Shown here: one piece after another, positions 1 to 8,540 of the stretch
How the letters are laid out: each line of letters opens with the position of its first letter
Position numbering within the stretch: position 1 is the first letter of the stretch
Notes under the pieces: model-generated
What the model saw: only the letters and a program-made list of their open reading frames with translations
The model's database searches: none
Told to the model about the DNA's origin: nothing
Position numbers and translations under genes: made by a program
DNA from: JBNKFQ01 sp050289385
GTDB taxonomy: Bacteria > Pseudomonadota > Gammaproteobacteria > Pseudomonadales > Porticoccaceae
DNA: 35,784 nucleotides
Assembly (NCBI GenBank): GCA_050289385.1
Contig: JBNKFQ010000144.1
Span: 1 to 35,784 of the forward strand
Direction of reading: 5' to 3'

Positions 1-13
1 TGCAGTTTCATGG

Positions 14-2161
14 TTATGCCCCCGCCTGTGTGTAATAGGTTTTGTTGTTCTGTGCCATATCTTGCATCGCATCAGTGGGCTGATACAACGGGCCCAGATC
101 CTTCCAGGGGGTTGTCATGTTGATAAAACGGGACAGCCCGATCTCATCCAGCCAGCGGAACACCCCTCCCCTGAATGGCGGAAAACCGATGCCATACACC
201 AGAGCCATATCTGCCTCAGCGGGTGAGGCTACAATACCCTCGGTCAAACAGCGGTCCAGCTCGGTGCTCATTGGTGCCATGAAGCGCGCGATAATCTCCT
301 CATCGTCAGGAGAGGAATTTACGGTAACACCGAGCAAGTCGTATACATTCTCATCTACCAGCTTTATCGGTTTGCCTCGTTTATCTGTCTCGTATCGATA
401 AAATCCCGATCCTGTTTTTTGCCCATAGCGCTGCGTCTCGAACAGCTTTAACAATATTGAGTCCTTGCCGAGGCCTACCATGCGATCGGGATAGCCTTTG
501 CTCATAACATTCAAGGCATGAATGGTTGTATCTATACCCACTACATCCATCAGGTAAGCCGGCCCCATGGGCCAGCCCCAAGCTTCCAGTACACGATCAA
601 TCTGCTGAAAATCGACTCCATCGGCCAGCAACAGGTCAAAGCCGATGACGGCGGGGAACAATATCCTGTTGACCAGAAAGCCGGGGCAGTTGCCAACAAC
701 GACAGGCTTTTTGCCCAAAGCCAGAGCATGAGAGACCACCTTGCCAATCGTTTCATTCGAGCTTTGTTCTCCGCGAATAACCTCCACCAGCGGCATGGCG
801 TGTACCGGGTTGAAGAAATGCATACCGCAAAACCGGTCCGGCCTTTTCAGGTTTGACGCAAGGTCGTCAATTGAGATTGTCGATGTATTGGACACAAGTA
901 CGGATTCATTCGACATCAGGGTCTCGACTTCGGCGAGCACAGCTGATTTGACCTTTTCATTTTCCACTACCGCCTCAATCACAATATCGGACTCATTGAT
1001 TCCAGCGTAATGCAGGCTTGGTGTAATACGAGACAATACCGCCGCTGCTTCTTCGAGTTTCATTCGGCCCCTTTCAACCCGTTTGGTCACCAGCTTGCCG
1101 GCCTCAGCCATACCCAGATCAAGAGCATGGCGAGCAATATCTTTCATCAGGATTGGAAAACCTTTAACGCCGTGCTGGTATGCGATGCCCCCTCCCATAA
1201 TGCCAGCGCCGAGCACGGCAGCACGCTCAACCACTGAAGTGGCTGTGCGCGCGTGTTTTTTTGCAACTTTCCCCAGATATTGATCGCTGATAAACAGACC
1301 AACCATTGCCTTGGCCTGAGGGGTAGTACCAATCCGGGCAAAAGCTTTTGATTCTTCAATCAGGGCGCCTTCACGTTCCAGGGAGGCCGAACGGACCATC
1401 ACGTCAACCGCAGCCAGAGGTGCCGGATAATGCTTGCCAGCCTTGCTTGAAATCATAGCCCGCGCCGTAACAGCGGCCAGCTGCAGTTCCACAGCATTGA
1501 GTTTGAGTCGCGAAGTTTTTTGCCGGCGACGCTCTGTAAATGGCAGTTCACCATTTACCGCCCGCAGCAGCATCGCCAGCGCTTCTTTTTCCAGTAATTC
1601 TGAAGTCAGCACGGCGTCGGCCACGCCATCCTTCAGGGCTTGTTTGGCCTTTTTGTGGCTGCCGGTGGCGATCCACTCCACCGCATTATCGAGGCCCACC
1701 AGCCTGGGCAAGCGCACCGTACCGCCCCAGCCGGGGATGATGCCCAGTTTCGTCTCGGGCAAGCCAACCTGGGCTGTGGCTTCCATGACCCGAAAGTCGC
1801 AACTGAGGCTTAATTCCAGACCACCGCCAAGTGCGTAACCATTAATGACTGCCAGTGTCGGAAATGGCAAATCTTCCAGTGCAACAAAATTGTCGTTATT
1901 GCGTTTGGATACCAATTTCAAACCGTCGGCATCAAGAGCCGAAAGCTCCATAATATCGGCGCCAACCATAAAGTCTGATTTACCGCTGGTAATCAACAGT
2001 CCTTTTACATCGTCAGATTTCTGCAATATCCCCAGGGCGGCAGAAAGCTCTTCAATGGTCTGCTGATTAATCTTGTTGACAGAATCCTCGGCAGAATCAA
2101 ACCGCAGTTCGGCGACGCCTTCGGCGCGCATAGACAAACTCAGACATTGTCCCTCGTACAT
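14..2161 (-). CDS. fadB: Fatty acid oxidation complex alpha subunit (enoyl-CoA hydratase / 3-hydroxyacyl-CoA dehydrogenase)
   Basis: This 715-residue protein has the FadB layout and almost the length of E. coli FadB (729). An N-terminal crotonase domain carries the two acid residues of the hydratase site (E116 in GGGLEL, E136 in GLPETKLG). A linker leads to an NAD-binding Rossmann motif (GAGIMGGG, about residues 318-325) and a hydroxyacyl-CoA dehydrogenase domain with H448 in HFFNP. It would hydrate enoyl-CoA and oxidise the 3-hydroxy product during cytoplasmic beta-oxidation, in complex with the thiolase FadA. In fadBA operons fadA follows fadB, which here would lie beyond the left edge of the window. 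The ATG start has GAGGAAA about seven bases upstream. FadJ is the main alternative, but length and motif positions favour FadB. Confidence 0.9.
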   Translation of the reverse strand: MYEGQCLSLSMRAEGVAELRFDSAEDSVNKINQQTIEELSAALGILQKSDDVKGLLITSGKSDFMVGADIMELSALDADGLKLVSKRNNDNFVALEDLPFPTLAVINGYALGGGLELSLSCDFRVMEATAQVGLPETKLGIIPGWGGTVRLPRLVGLDNAVEWIATGSHKKAKQALKDGVADAVLTSELLEKEALAMLLRAVNGELPFTERRRQKTSRLKLNAVELQLAAVTARAMISSKAGKHYPAPLAAVDVMVRSASLEREGALIEESKAFARIGTTPQAKAMVGLFISDQYLGKVAKKHARTATSVVERAAVLGAGIMGGGIAYQHGVKGFPILMKDIARHALDLGMAEAGKLVTKRVERGRMKLEEAAAVLSRITPSLHYAGINESDIVIEAVVENEKVKSAVLAEVETLMSNESVLVSNTSTISIDDLASNLKRPDRFCGMHFFNPVHAMPLVEVIRGEQSSNETIGKVVSHALALGKKPVVVGNCPGFLVNRILFPAVIGFDLLLADGVDFQQIDRVLEAWGWPMGPAYLMDVVGIDTTIHALNVMSKGYPDRMVGLGKDSILLKLFETQRYGQKTGSGFYRYETDKRGKPIKLVDENVYDLLGVTVNSSPDDEEIIARFMAPMSTELDRCLTEGIVASPAEADMALVYGIGFPPFRGGVFRWLDEIGLSRFINMTTPWKDLGPLYQPTDAMQDMAQNNKTYYTQAGA

Positions 2162-2287
2162 ATTGCATTTCCTCGGTTACTGCTGTTTTTAGTCAGCATT
2201 CTAGGCACGCTGCCTGAACCATTTCGATCAGCTTCTGTGACTCGCCGGTTCGGAGAGGATGGCTGACTCCCATTTAAAGATCCAGGA

Positions 2288-2932
2288 TCAACGTGACCGC
2301 CGCTTATTAAATAAAATCACATCCTTGTCAACGAAAACAGGTGCACTGCCCCATTGTTGGCCCAACCAGCCAAACGTGTCGCGACTGAAAAAACTGATAT
2401 GGGTTAAATCATTTTTATAGTGCCAATCGGCAAATGCCCGCTGATCAATCACCAGTTTGGTCATAATACCGAGCCAGCCCCCGGGTGTAATCAATGACCA
2501 CAAACGATCCAGTTCTGTACGTGGACAGGAGAGGTGCTCCACTACTTCTGTTGCTGTAACGAACTGATATTTTCTGCGCAAAACGGATTTGTCCGGTGCG
2601 TAAAATACATCATAGATCGCCATCGGGTAGCCACGCTCCTCAAACATCAGGGAGAGTGTTGGCCCGGGTCCCGAGCCGAAATCAAGACCTTCAGCCATCT
2701 CTGGCAAACGCTCGCGCAGAGGTTTAAACAATCGGTTCAGAAATTTGCGGTAGCCAGGATCTGCCGGGTTGTTCTGGTGCAGATCATAATGCTGTTTCTC
2801 TTCCTCTTCAGACAATTGATGAACTGACGGCACATACACCAGGCGACAATCCCGGCATTGACGATATTTGCGGCGTGAGTCGCTATGGTAATCATCGGTC
2901 TTTTTCCCCCTGCACAGCGGACACTTGGTCAC
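2288..2932 (-). CDS. Class I SAM-dependent methyltransferase with N-terminal zinc ribbon
   Basis: A 214-residue protein opens with a CxxC...CxxC knuckle (C4, C7, C26, C29) and continues into a Rossmann-type methyltransferase with motif I LDFGSGPGP at residues 83-91 and an acidic strand at AIYDVF. The central part reads ATEVVEHL and LWSLITPGGWLGIMT, typical of methyltransferase motifs that precede and follow the substrate pocket. The substrate cannot be read from sequence. The start is GTG, and its GTGA overlaps the TGA stop of the upstream nitroreductase fragment, so translation is probably coupled to that short frame. The family is clear; the role is not known. Confidence 0.75.
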   Translation of the reverse strand: MTKCPLCRGKKTDDYHSDSRRKYRQCRDCRLVYVPSVHQLSEEEEKQHYDLHQNNPADPGYRKFLNRLFKPLRERLPEMAEGLDFGSGPGPTLSLMFEERGYPMAIYDVFYAPDKSVLRRKYQFVTATEVVEHLSCPRTELDRLWSLITPGGWLGIMTKLVIDQRAFADWHYKNDLTHISFFSRDTFGWLGQQWGSAPVFVDKDVILFNKRRSR

Positions 2933-3096
2933 GCACCGCCCCCGCCTTCCAGGTCTGCGGCGGTACCCCAGCGTGCCGCCTCAAACAAAAAGGTCAGATC
3001 TGCGTCTGCCACGGGTCTGTCCGCTGCAAACTGGCAGGGACTCCAGCGCTTTTGAATAAAATCATGTACCCGATACTCGGTACGTGCTTCATGCAT
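2929..3096 (-). pseudogene. Truncated nitroreductase-family fragment (55 codons)
   Basis: A 55-codon frame starts at an ATG with an excellent ribosome site (AGGAGAG, five to six bases away). It carries the N-terminal nitroreductase signature: RWSP at residues 17-20, DRPVADADL at 26-34 and LFEAARW at 37-43. In full-length relatives this precedes the FMN-binding core. Here the frame breaks right after ARWGTAAD and runs through a glycine-rich tail to TGA, so roughly the last three quarters of the protein are missing. The conserved Arg after RWSP is Cys21 here. It overlaps the downstream methyltransferase start by GTGA. It may now act only as a translated leader. Recognition of the family rests on about 35 residues. 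Confidence 0.6.
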
Positions 3097-3265
3097 GCTT
3101 GCTCTCCTCTCGTACTGTCGATCTGTTGCCGCGCATGTCATCCCGGGTTTGAGGGGCCCCGCTAGAACCATAAAATGATACCAAAAACAAGACTGTCTAC
3201 CTCTTGGCGTATGGTCGATAATCCACACACACCAACTATTTTTTCAGGAAATTACCACCATTACC

Positions 3266-5581
3266 ATGTCAGCAATCACTCAAACCATTGCCAATGAACT
3301 TGCCGTTAACCTGCATCAGGTAGAAGCCGCCGTCAACTTGCTGGATGAGGGGGCTACTGTGCCCTTTATTTCACGTTATCGCAAAGAAGTAACCGGAGGA
3401 CTGGACGACAGCCAGTTGCGTAATTTACAGGAGCGACTGATCTATCTGCGTGACATGGAGGAACGTCGTGAAACTATTCTGTCGAGTATTGATGAGCAAG
3501 GGAAACTAACCCCGGAATTAAAACAGGCCATTTTGGCAGCCGACACCAAAACTCGACTCGAAGACCTGTATCTGCCCTATAAACCAAAGCGACGCACCAA
3601 AGGGCAAATTGCAATCGAAGCGGGTCTTGAACCCCTCGCAGATGCTCTTTTCAATGACCCGTCACTGAATCCTGAAACCGAAGCATCCCGATATCTGAAC
3701 ACAGAACACAATATAGATGATGTAAAGGCAGCCCTTGACGGTGCCAAATTCATTTTGATGGAACGCTTTAGTGAGGACGCTGAATTACTGGGTCAACTGC
3801 GCGGGTATTTCGCAGACAGGGCCGAACTGAGTGCTACCGTAGCCCCGGGCAAAGAGCAGGAAGGCGCTAAATACAGGGATTACTTTGACCATAAAGAGGC
3901 GGTCGGAAAAGTACCCTCTCACCGCGCCCTGGCCATGTTCAGGGGTCGACGGGAAGGCTTTTTGCATCTCAAGGTTGATTTGCCAGAACCTGAAGAGCCC
4001 GCCGCCAGGCATCCCTGCGAAGCGCAGATTTCCAGACATTTCGACATAGAGGACCAGGACCGGGCCGCAGATACATGGTTGTCTGAGGTAGTGCGGTGGA
4101 CCTGGCGTATCAAGCTGCATACTCACATAGAAACCGACCTGCTGGGAGACCTGCGCCAGCAAGCGGAACTGGAGGCGATTGACGTTTTTGCCAGAAACCT
4201 CAAGGACTTGCTGCTTGCCGCACCCGCCGGTCTGAAAGCGACTATTGGCCTTGACCCGGGGCTGCGCACAGGGGTCAAGGTGGCGGTAGTTGACGATACT
4301 GGCAAATACGTCGATCACAGCACGATTTATCCTCACGCTCCTCAAAAACGCTGGGACGAATCAATTGCAACTCTGGCAACTCTGGCGGCTAAACACGATA
4401 TCGAATTGATTGCGATAGGCAATGGCACAGCCTCGCGCGAGACCGACAAGCTCGCTTCTGACCTGATCAAACGCCACCCCGAACTTAAATTGCAAAAAAT
4501 CGTTGTCAATGAAGCCGGCGCCTCCATCTATTCAGCGTCGGAATTTGCGGCGCGAGAATTCCCGGATCTGGATGTGACCATACGTGGCGCAGTGTCTATC
4601 GCGCGCCGGCTGCAAGATCCACTTGCGGAGCTGGTGAAAATTGAGCCCAAATCCATTGGCGTGGGGCAGTATCAGCACGACGTGAGCCAGACCCGTCTGG
4701 CACAGAGCCTGGATGGCGTGGTAGAAGATTGCGTAAACGCCGTGGGTGTTGAGGTCAACAGTGCTTCCGCAGCACTTCTGCGCCGTGTTTCCGGTTTAAA
4801 TCAGACAATTGCCGACAATATTGTCGCTTTCCGCAATGAAAATGGCGTCTTCAAAAGTCGCAAGGCACTCAAGAAAGTTCCCCGGCTCGGAGACAAGACT
4901 TTTGAACAAGCTGCCGGTTTTCTCCGCGTTGCCAATGGCGACAACCCTCTGGACGCTTCCGCAGTACACCCTGAATCGTACGAAGTGGTTGCGCGCATTG
5001 CCACCAAACAGGGCAAAGAAATTCAGAACCTGATTGGCGATAGCAAATTGCTGGCAACGCTCTCGGCAGCTGATTACGCCGATGACCAATTTGGTTTGCC
5101 GACAGTGACAGATATCATTAATGAGCTGGACAAGCCCGGGCGTGATCCGAGACCGGAGTTTCGTGCTGCTGCCTTTATGGAAGGTGTAGAAAGCCTGCAG
5201 GACCTCAAACCGGGGATGGTGCTGGAAGGAAGTGTCACTAACGTGGCCAATTTTGGCGCTTTTGTCGATATCGGCGTGCATCAGGATGGGTTGGTACATA
5301 TTTCGGCCCTCTCCGACCGATTCGTCAAGGACCCTCACAGCATTGTGAAAACCGGAGATATAGTCAAAGTCAAGGTGATGGAGGTTGATATTCCCCGAAA
5401 ACGCATAGGTTTGAGCATGCGTCTGAATGACCAGCCCGGACAAGATGGCAAACAGGCCCTACCCAAACACAGGCAGGTTGAAAAGTCTGGACAGCGCCCT
5501 CAAAAACCGCGCCTGGCGCCTCAAAACGGCACTATGGCAGCCTTGTTTGCCCAGGCCAGAGATAAAAAGGGACGTCTCTGA
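3266..5581 (+). CDS. tex: Tex family RNA-binding transcription accessory protein
   Basis: The 771-residue product matches Tex in length and domain order. An N-terminal helical Tex domain (NLLDEGATVPFISRYRKE near residue 25) is followed by a YqgF/RNase H-like fold (GLDPGLRTGVKVAVVD, about residues 329-344), a helix-hairpin-helix region (KALKKVPRLGDKTFEQAAGFLRV) and a C-terminal S1 domain (GMVLEGSVTNVANFGAFVDIG to IGLSMRL). Tex binds nucleic acid and influences transcription and RNA turnover in the cytoplasm. The tail after the S1 domain is basic and Gln/Pro-rich. The ATG lies 15 bases after AGGAA, a rather long spacing, but no better in-frame start is seen. Confidence 0.93.
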   Translation: MSAITQTIANELAVNLHQVEAAVNLLDEGATVPFISRYRKEVTGGLDDSQLRNLQERLIYLRDMEERRETILSSIDEQGKLTPELKQAILAADTKTRLEDLYLPYKPKRRTKGQIAIEAGLEPLADALFNDPSLNPETEASRYLNTEHNIDDVKAALDGAKFILMERFSEDAELLGQLRGYFADRAELSATVAPGKEQEGAKYRDYFDHKEAVGKVPSHRALAMFRGRREGFLHLKVDLPEPEEPAARHPCEAQISRHFDIEDQDRAADTWLSEVVRWTWRIKLHTHIETDLLGDLRQQAELEAIDVFARNLKDLLLAAPAGLKATIGLDPGLRTGVKVAVVDDTGKYVDHSTIYPHAPQKRWDESIATLATLAAKHDIELIAIGNGTASRETDKLASDLIKRHPELKLQKIVVNEAGASIYSASEFAAREFPDLDVTIRGAVSIARRLQDPLAELVKIEPKSIGVGQYQHDVSQTRLAQSLDGVVEDCVNAVGVEVNSASAALLRRVSGLNQTIADNIVAFRNENGVFKSRKALKKVPRLGDKTFEQAAGFLRVANGDNPLDASAVHPESYEVVARIATKQGKEIQNLIGDSKLLATLSAADYADDQFGLPTVTDIINELDKPGRDPRPEFRAAAFMEGVESLQDLKPGMVLEGSVTNVANFGAFVDIGVHQDGLVHISALSDRFVKDPHSIVKTGDIVKVKVMEVDIPRKRIGLSMRLNDQPGQDGKQALPKHRQVEKSGQRPQKPRLAPQNGTMAALFAQARDKKGRL

Positions 5582-5602
5582 GCTTGCCTGTTGGTACTGA
5601 TT

Positions 5603-5647
5603 CCGGGTTTCAGGGTTAACTTTAACCCGGTCCTTCCAACTTTTTTT
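5603..5647 (+). terminator. Possible Rho-independent terminator after tex
   Basis: Arms CCGGGTT (5603-5609) and AACCCGG (5624-5630) form a perfect 7-bp stem. An alternative stem GGGTTAA/TTAACCC shares the right arm. A run of seven T begins at 5641, ten bases after the stem, which is farther than in a standard terminator. It lies 22 bases after the tex stop and before the next operon. Confidence 0.35.
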
Positions 5648-5651
5648 ACCC

Positions 5652-5694
5652 GCCTGCATCCAAATGCTCCTCCGCCTGCGTCTATACCTGCGAA
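5652..5694 (-). repeat. Dispersed repeat, copy A (matches 29504-29547)
   Basis: Read on the minus strand, this stretch aligns without gaps to 29504-29547 on the plus strand at about three quarters identity. The shared blocks are AGACGCAG and GCATTTGGATGCA. It lies in the leader of the sigma-factor operon, just before the ribosome site of the first gene. The identity of the repeat family is unknown. Confidence 0.5.
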
Positions 5695-5723
5695 GACAAA
5701 AGACGCCTGCGGAGGGCCTAATC

Positions 5724-6017
5724 ATGAAATTGTCTACATTTTTTTCCAGCGTATTGACCGCCTTGATCTTGTTCAGCGGTAGCGTATTGGCCAGCAATGG
5801 CACTTCTCAATTGGACATAACAACAGATTTGCAACAACGAATTGATGCGAGGTTGCAGAGTACAGTTGAAACCGCTGACGCCCGGCAGCTTGCCGACCAG
5901 AAGACTCGACTTGAATTGAAAGAGTGGAAAGTCGCCCTGATGGATGAAAGCAAGCAACCGCCTCATATCTTTTTAGGGCCACAAGCCTATAAACTATTGG
6001 CTAAACTGGCTAAATAA
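5724..6017 (+). CDS. Small secreted hypothetical protein
   Basis: I start this gene at the ATG at 5724 (97 residues), not at an ATG 60 bases upstream, because 5724 has GGAGGG just before it and begins a clear signal peptide (MKLSTFFSSVLTALILF, cleavage likely after VLA at about residue 23). The mature part is hydrophilic and probably helical, with DLQQRIDARLQSTVET and LADQKTRLELKEWKVALMD, ending in a short basic amphipathic stretch. I recognise no family. It is the first gene of a tight plus-strand run with a membrane protein, an ECF sigma factor and a putative anti-sigma factor (gap to the next gene 18 bases), so it may be a periplasmic partner of that system. Confidence 0.65.
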   Translation: MKLSTFFSSVLTALILFSGSVLASNGTSQLDITTDLQQRIDARLQSTVETADARQLADQKTRLELKEWKVALMDESKQPPHIFLGPQAYKLLAKLAK

Positions 6018-6035
6018 GATAGACAGGAGCAAACC

Positions 6036-6713
6036 ATGCCAACTGTGATTATCACCTTGTTCGCCGCTCTTCTGGTCCTGCCCACAGCCTGGGCAGGACC
6101 ACAAGAAGAGGAGAAGGACAAAAAGAACAAAGCTATAGAAATTGTGATCGACACTGAGGCCGAAGAGAAATCCTCGAAAGCTTCAGAGATGGTTGACAAA
6201 CTGGTTGAAAAAATGACAACCAAACTGGGACCAGATGAAGAAGCTGACGGCCATAGCAGTAAAAGTCCGGATATTACTGTCATTGGCGAAAAAGGGAAAA
6301 TAATACCCAATGTCAGTGTCGAAGGCGATGCTATTGAAGGTGTAATGGCAATGTTGATAGGCCTTGTCAGTGTGGTTTTTATTTTTGGCGGGCCGATTAT
6401 TATTGTCGCCATTGCCCTCTTCGCCTCCCACCGAAAACGTCGTTTGACTCATAACACTATCGCTGCTTTCGTTGAAAGCGGTAAAGAAGTACCACCGGAG
6501 GTCCTGGCCGGGTTACACAGGGAAACCAGCCCCAGAAGCAACTTGCACAAAGGTATCGTAATGGTCGGTATCGGTCTGGGTGTCTTCTCCTTTTTTGCTC
6601 TCGCGGGGTCAGCAGCTGTGGGTGCACTGGGACTGATTCCTCTGTTTATTGGTATCGCTCAACTGGTCGTTTGGAAGCTGGAGAAACGTAACGAGAACAG
6701 CCTGGAACATTAG
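6036..6713 (+). CDS. Signal-peptide membrane protein with DUF6249-like C-terminal domain
   Basis: The 225-residue protein begins with a signal peptide (cleavage near AWA at residue 20) and then a highly charged EEEKDKKNK segment, a long polar stretch, and three hydrophobic segments at about 102-130, 172-192 and 194-214. Between them lies the cytoplasmic-looking block HNTIAAFVESGKEVPPEVLAGL. The pattern of a TM segment, an RRLTHNTI/VPPEVL block and two closely spaced TM segments is what I know from DUF6249 proteins next to ECF sigma factors. A good ribosome site (CAGGAG) precedes the ATG. It ends eight bases before the sigma factor. It may be a membrane sensor or a regulated target; neither is shown by the sequence. 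Confidence 0.65.
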   Translation: MPTVIITLFAALLVLPTAWAGPQEEEKDKKNKAIEIVIDTEAEEKSSKASEMVDKLVEKMTTKLGPDEEADGHSSKSPDITVIGEKGKIIPNVSVEGDAIEGVMAMLIGLVSVVFIFGGPIIIVAIALFASHRKRRLTHNTIAAFVESGKEVPPEVLAGLHRETSPRSNLHKGIVMVGIGLGVFSFFALAGSAAVGALGLIPLFIGIAQLVVWKLEKRNENSLEH

Positions 6714-6721
6714 TCAGACTA

Positions 6722-7276
6722 ATGGCCAATGATGACCTGACTCTGATCGCCAGAGTCCTGGAGAAAAACGACCAGCGTGCGTATTCAGAACTGGTCAACC
6801 GTTACCAGTCTCAGCTGCGCTACAGCTTGCGGCAACTGACGGGGTGGGACTTGGCTCTGGCTGACGATTTGGCACAGGAAACCTTTATCAAGGCCTTTCG
6901 GAATTTACACAGGTTTCGTGGTGAGGCAAAGTTTTACACATGGTTATATCGCATTGCCTATCGCCAGTTTGCCAGCCATTATCGGTCGCGCAAACCGGTT
7001 GAAGCACTGCCTGATCTGGATGAACATCATGCGGAGGCAAGTGACGGCAATGCATCAGGGGAAACCGACCTGCACAGGGATTTTGCCAGAGCATTGGCAC
7101 AATTACCCTCCGATCAAGCAATGGCAATTCATTTGCATATGCACAGGGAATACAGTCATCAGGAAATTTCAGACATTATGGAGTGCCCGCTGGGAACCGT
7201 GAAAAGTCACATTCAGCGTGGCCGGGAAAAGCTAAAAGTGCTACTCTCAGAGTGGCAAACGGTGGCAACGTCATGA
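6722..7276 (+). CDS. ECF-type RNA polymerase sigma-70 factor
   Basis: This 184-residue protein shows only the regions kept in extracytoplasmic-function sigma factors. Region 2 spans YSELVNRYQ through DDLAQETFIKAFRNL and FYTWLYRIAY (about residues 20-80). Region 4 contains SHQEISDIMECPLGTVKSHIQRGREKL (about residues 145-172), the helix-turn-helix for -35 recognition. There is no region 1.1 or 3. The linker is acidic (DEHHAEASDGN). No clear Shine-Dalgarno is visible before the ATG, and the preceding gene ends eight bases upstream, so translation is probably coupled. Its stop overlaps the next start as ATGA, the usual arrangement with a cognate anti-sigma factor. Confidence 0.9.
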   Translation: MANDDLTLIARVLEKNDQRAYSELVNRYQSQLRYSLRQLTGWDLALADDLAQETFIKAFRNLHRFRGEAKFYTWLYRIAYRQFASHYRSRKPVEALPDLDEHHAEASDGNASGETDLHRDFARALAQLPSDQAMAIHLHMHREYSHQEISDIMECPLGTVKSHIQRGREKLKVLLSEWQTVATS

Positions 7277-7608
7277 CACATACAGACGATTTGGACAAAT
7301 TATTCAATACATTGCGCAGAAGCGAGCCGCATTTGCCTGACGACGGCTTTACTGCGATCGTAACAGCACGCCTTCCACAACGTCGGGAAGTTCCCGTGTG
7401 GCAAAAAAACATTCTGGTTTTGTTTGCCACTGTTGTCGGCTGTGCATTATCGGCCAGTCTTTTTCCTCTTGAAAAACTGTCAACCAATGAATTGATGTCC
7501 CTAATGAGTTCCCTGAATTCAGGTTGGGTCACCTTGATAGTAGCAGCAGGAGTTATTGCTACATTATGTGGTAGTGCGATATGGGCCAGTGAACGGGAAA
7601 TTATCTGA
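7273..7608 (+). CDS. Putative two-TM anti-sigma factor
   Basis: The true start is the ATG that overlaps the sigma-factor stop (ATGA), giving 111 residues; a longer frame extends upstream inside the sigma gene. The N-terminal 45 residues are polar and cytoplasmic-looking (DDLDKLFNTLRRSEPHLPDDGF), followed by two hydrophobic segments at about 46-65 and 85-106. A short cytoplasmic arm followed by membrane segments, directly downstream of an ECF sigma factor, is the usual anti-sigma arrangement. There is no ZAS zinc motif (HxxxCxxC), so it would belong to a zinc-free class. The assignment depends mainly on position and topology. Confidence 0.6.
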   Translation: MTHTDDLDKLFNTLRRSEPHLPDDGFTAIVTARLPQRREVPVWQKNILVLFATVVGCALSASLFPLEKLSTNELMSLMSSLNSGWVTLIVAAGVIATLCGSAIWASEREII

Positions 7609-7759
7609 ATCCGTTATTATTATATTGTGCTGCACCGCATATACTATCCCTATATGACAGACTCAGGCTTTGAAAAAGATAACCGTAAAAACAGCCTCTT
7701 TTTCGCACGAAAAAAACTGCAAGCTCCCCTCGTATTTGATTCGCCAGATAAGGCAGGGC

Positions 7760-8503
7760 CTATTTGTAAATTTCCAGTATGATCTGCCCCGGGTCGCGAC
7801 GACGATGGCGACTTAGCCCCTTGCTGCCAAGAGCATCCATACTCGCTGCAATCATCCCGGGATTGCCACAAAGCATAATGCGATCGTTTTCCGGAGTCAT
7901 AAAAATTCCGGCACTGTGTTCCAGGTCACCGGACTCTATAGCGGCAGGAATTCTTTGCGAAAGTGTTCCCTTTATTTTTTCGCGAGTAACAGAGGCAAGG
8001 AAAACAAAACGATCAGGATACGTATTTTTAACCTCATCAATATACTCACGGTATGTTAATTCGCTCAGGGAACGGACTCCATGCACCAGTACCACCTTGT
8101 CAAAGGCTTGCCATACCTTTCCAACCTTGAGAATGGATAAAAATGGTCCGAGCGCAGTGCCTGTGGCAATCATCCAGAGATTTTTACCGGGAGGAATGTC
8201 GGCGAGAGTCAGAAAGCCGGTAGCCATGGCAGAGAGCCAGATTTTATCTCCCGGCTGTAATATATGAAGCCGGGATGACAGCGGACCATCCGGGACTTTA
8301 TTAAAGTAAAATTCGGCAATATCGTCCCCGGGAGCATTTACCAGAGAATATGGCCTGGCCATAAGCTTGCCGTTAACTTCAAGCGCCAAACGCAAAAATT
8401 GTCCCGCCTCAAACATTGGCAACTCGGCTTTCACGCGCAAGGAACACAAGCGCTGATTCCAGTGCTTGTTCTCCACTACAGTGCCGCTGATCCAGCCTTC
8501 CAC
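7760..8503 (-). CDS. fpr: Ferredoxin--NADP(+) reductase, bacterial Fpr type
   Basis: The protein aligns by eye with E. coli Fpr (248 residues). It has an FAD-binding barrel (FEAGQFLRLALEV, RPYSLVNAPGDD), an NADP-binding half (LWMIATGTALGPFLSIL, and CGNPGMIAASMDAL near the end) and the C-terminal RRRDPGQIILEIY that closes on the flavin. It transfers electrons between NADPH and ferredoxin/flavodoxin and supports oxidative-stress defence. I choose the GTG at 8503 (247 residues) because AAGGA lies six bases upstream and MEGWISGTVVENKHW matches the family start; the longer reading begins at a TTG eight codons earlier. It follows the M2 peptidase gene by 37 bases. Confidence 0.9.
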   Translation of the reverse strand: MEGWISGTVVENKHWNQRLCSLRVKAELPMFEAGQFLRLALEVNGKLMARPYSLVNAPGDDIAEFYFNKVPDGPLSSRLHILQPGDKIWLSAMATGFLTLADIPPGKNLWMIATGTALGPFLSILKVGKVWQAFDKVVLVHGVRSLSELTYREYIDEVKNTYPDRFVFLASVTREKIKGTLSQRIPAAIESGDLEHSAGIFMTPENDRIMLCGNPGMIAASMDALGSKGLSRHRRRDPGQIILEIYK

Positions 8504-8540
8504 AACAGATCCTTCGAAGGTTACCAATGGGAGCTATTTA

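Noticed and set aside
1434..1838. Long plus-strand frames opposite fadB, dnaX, tgpA and nhaC
   Set aside because: They mirror the codon pattern of the real minus-strand genes and have no family features.
7699..7714. Hairpin TTTTTC-GCAC-GAAAAA between convergent genes as a terminator
   Set aside because: The stem is mostly A-T and no T run follows on either strand.
7654..7782. Plus-strand 42-codon frame (MTDSGFEKDNRKNS...) between the anti-sigma gene and fpr
   Set aside because: It has no ribosome site and overlaps the 3' end of fpr on the other strand; no family features.
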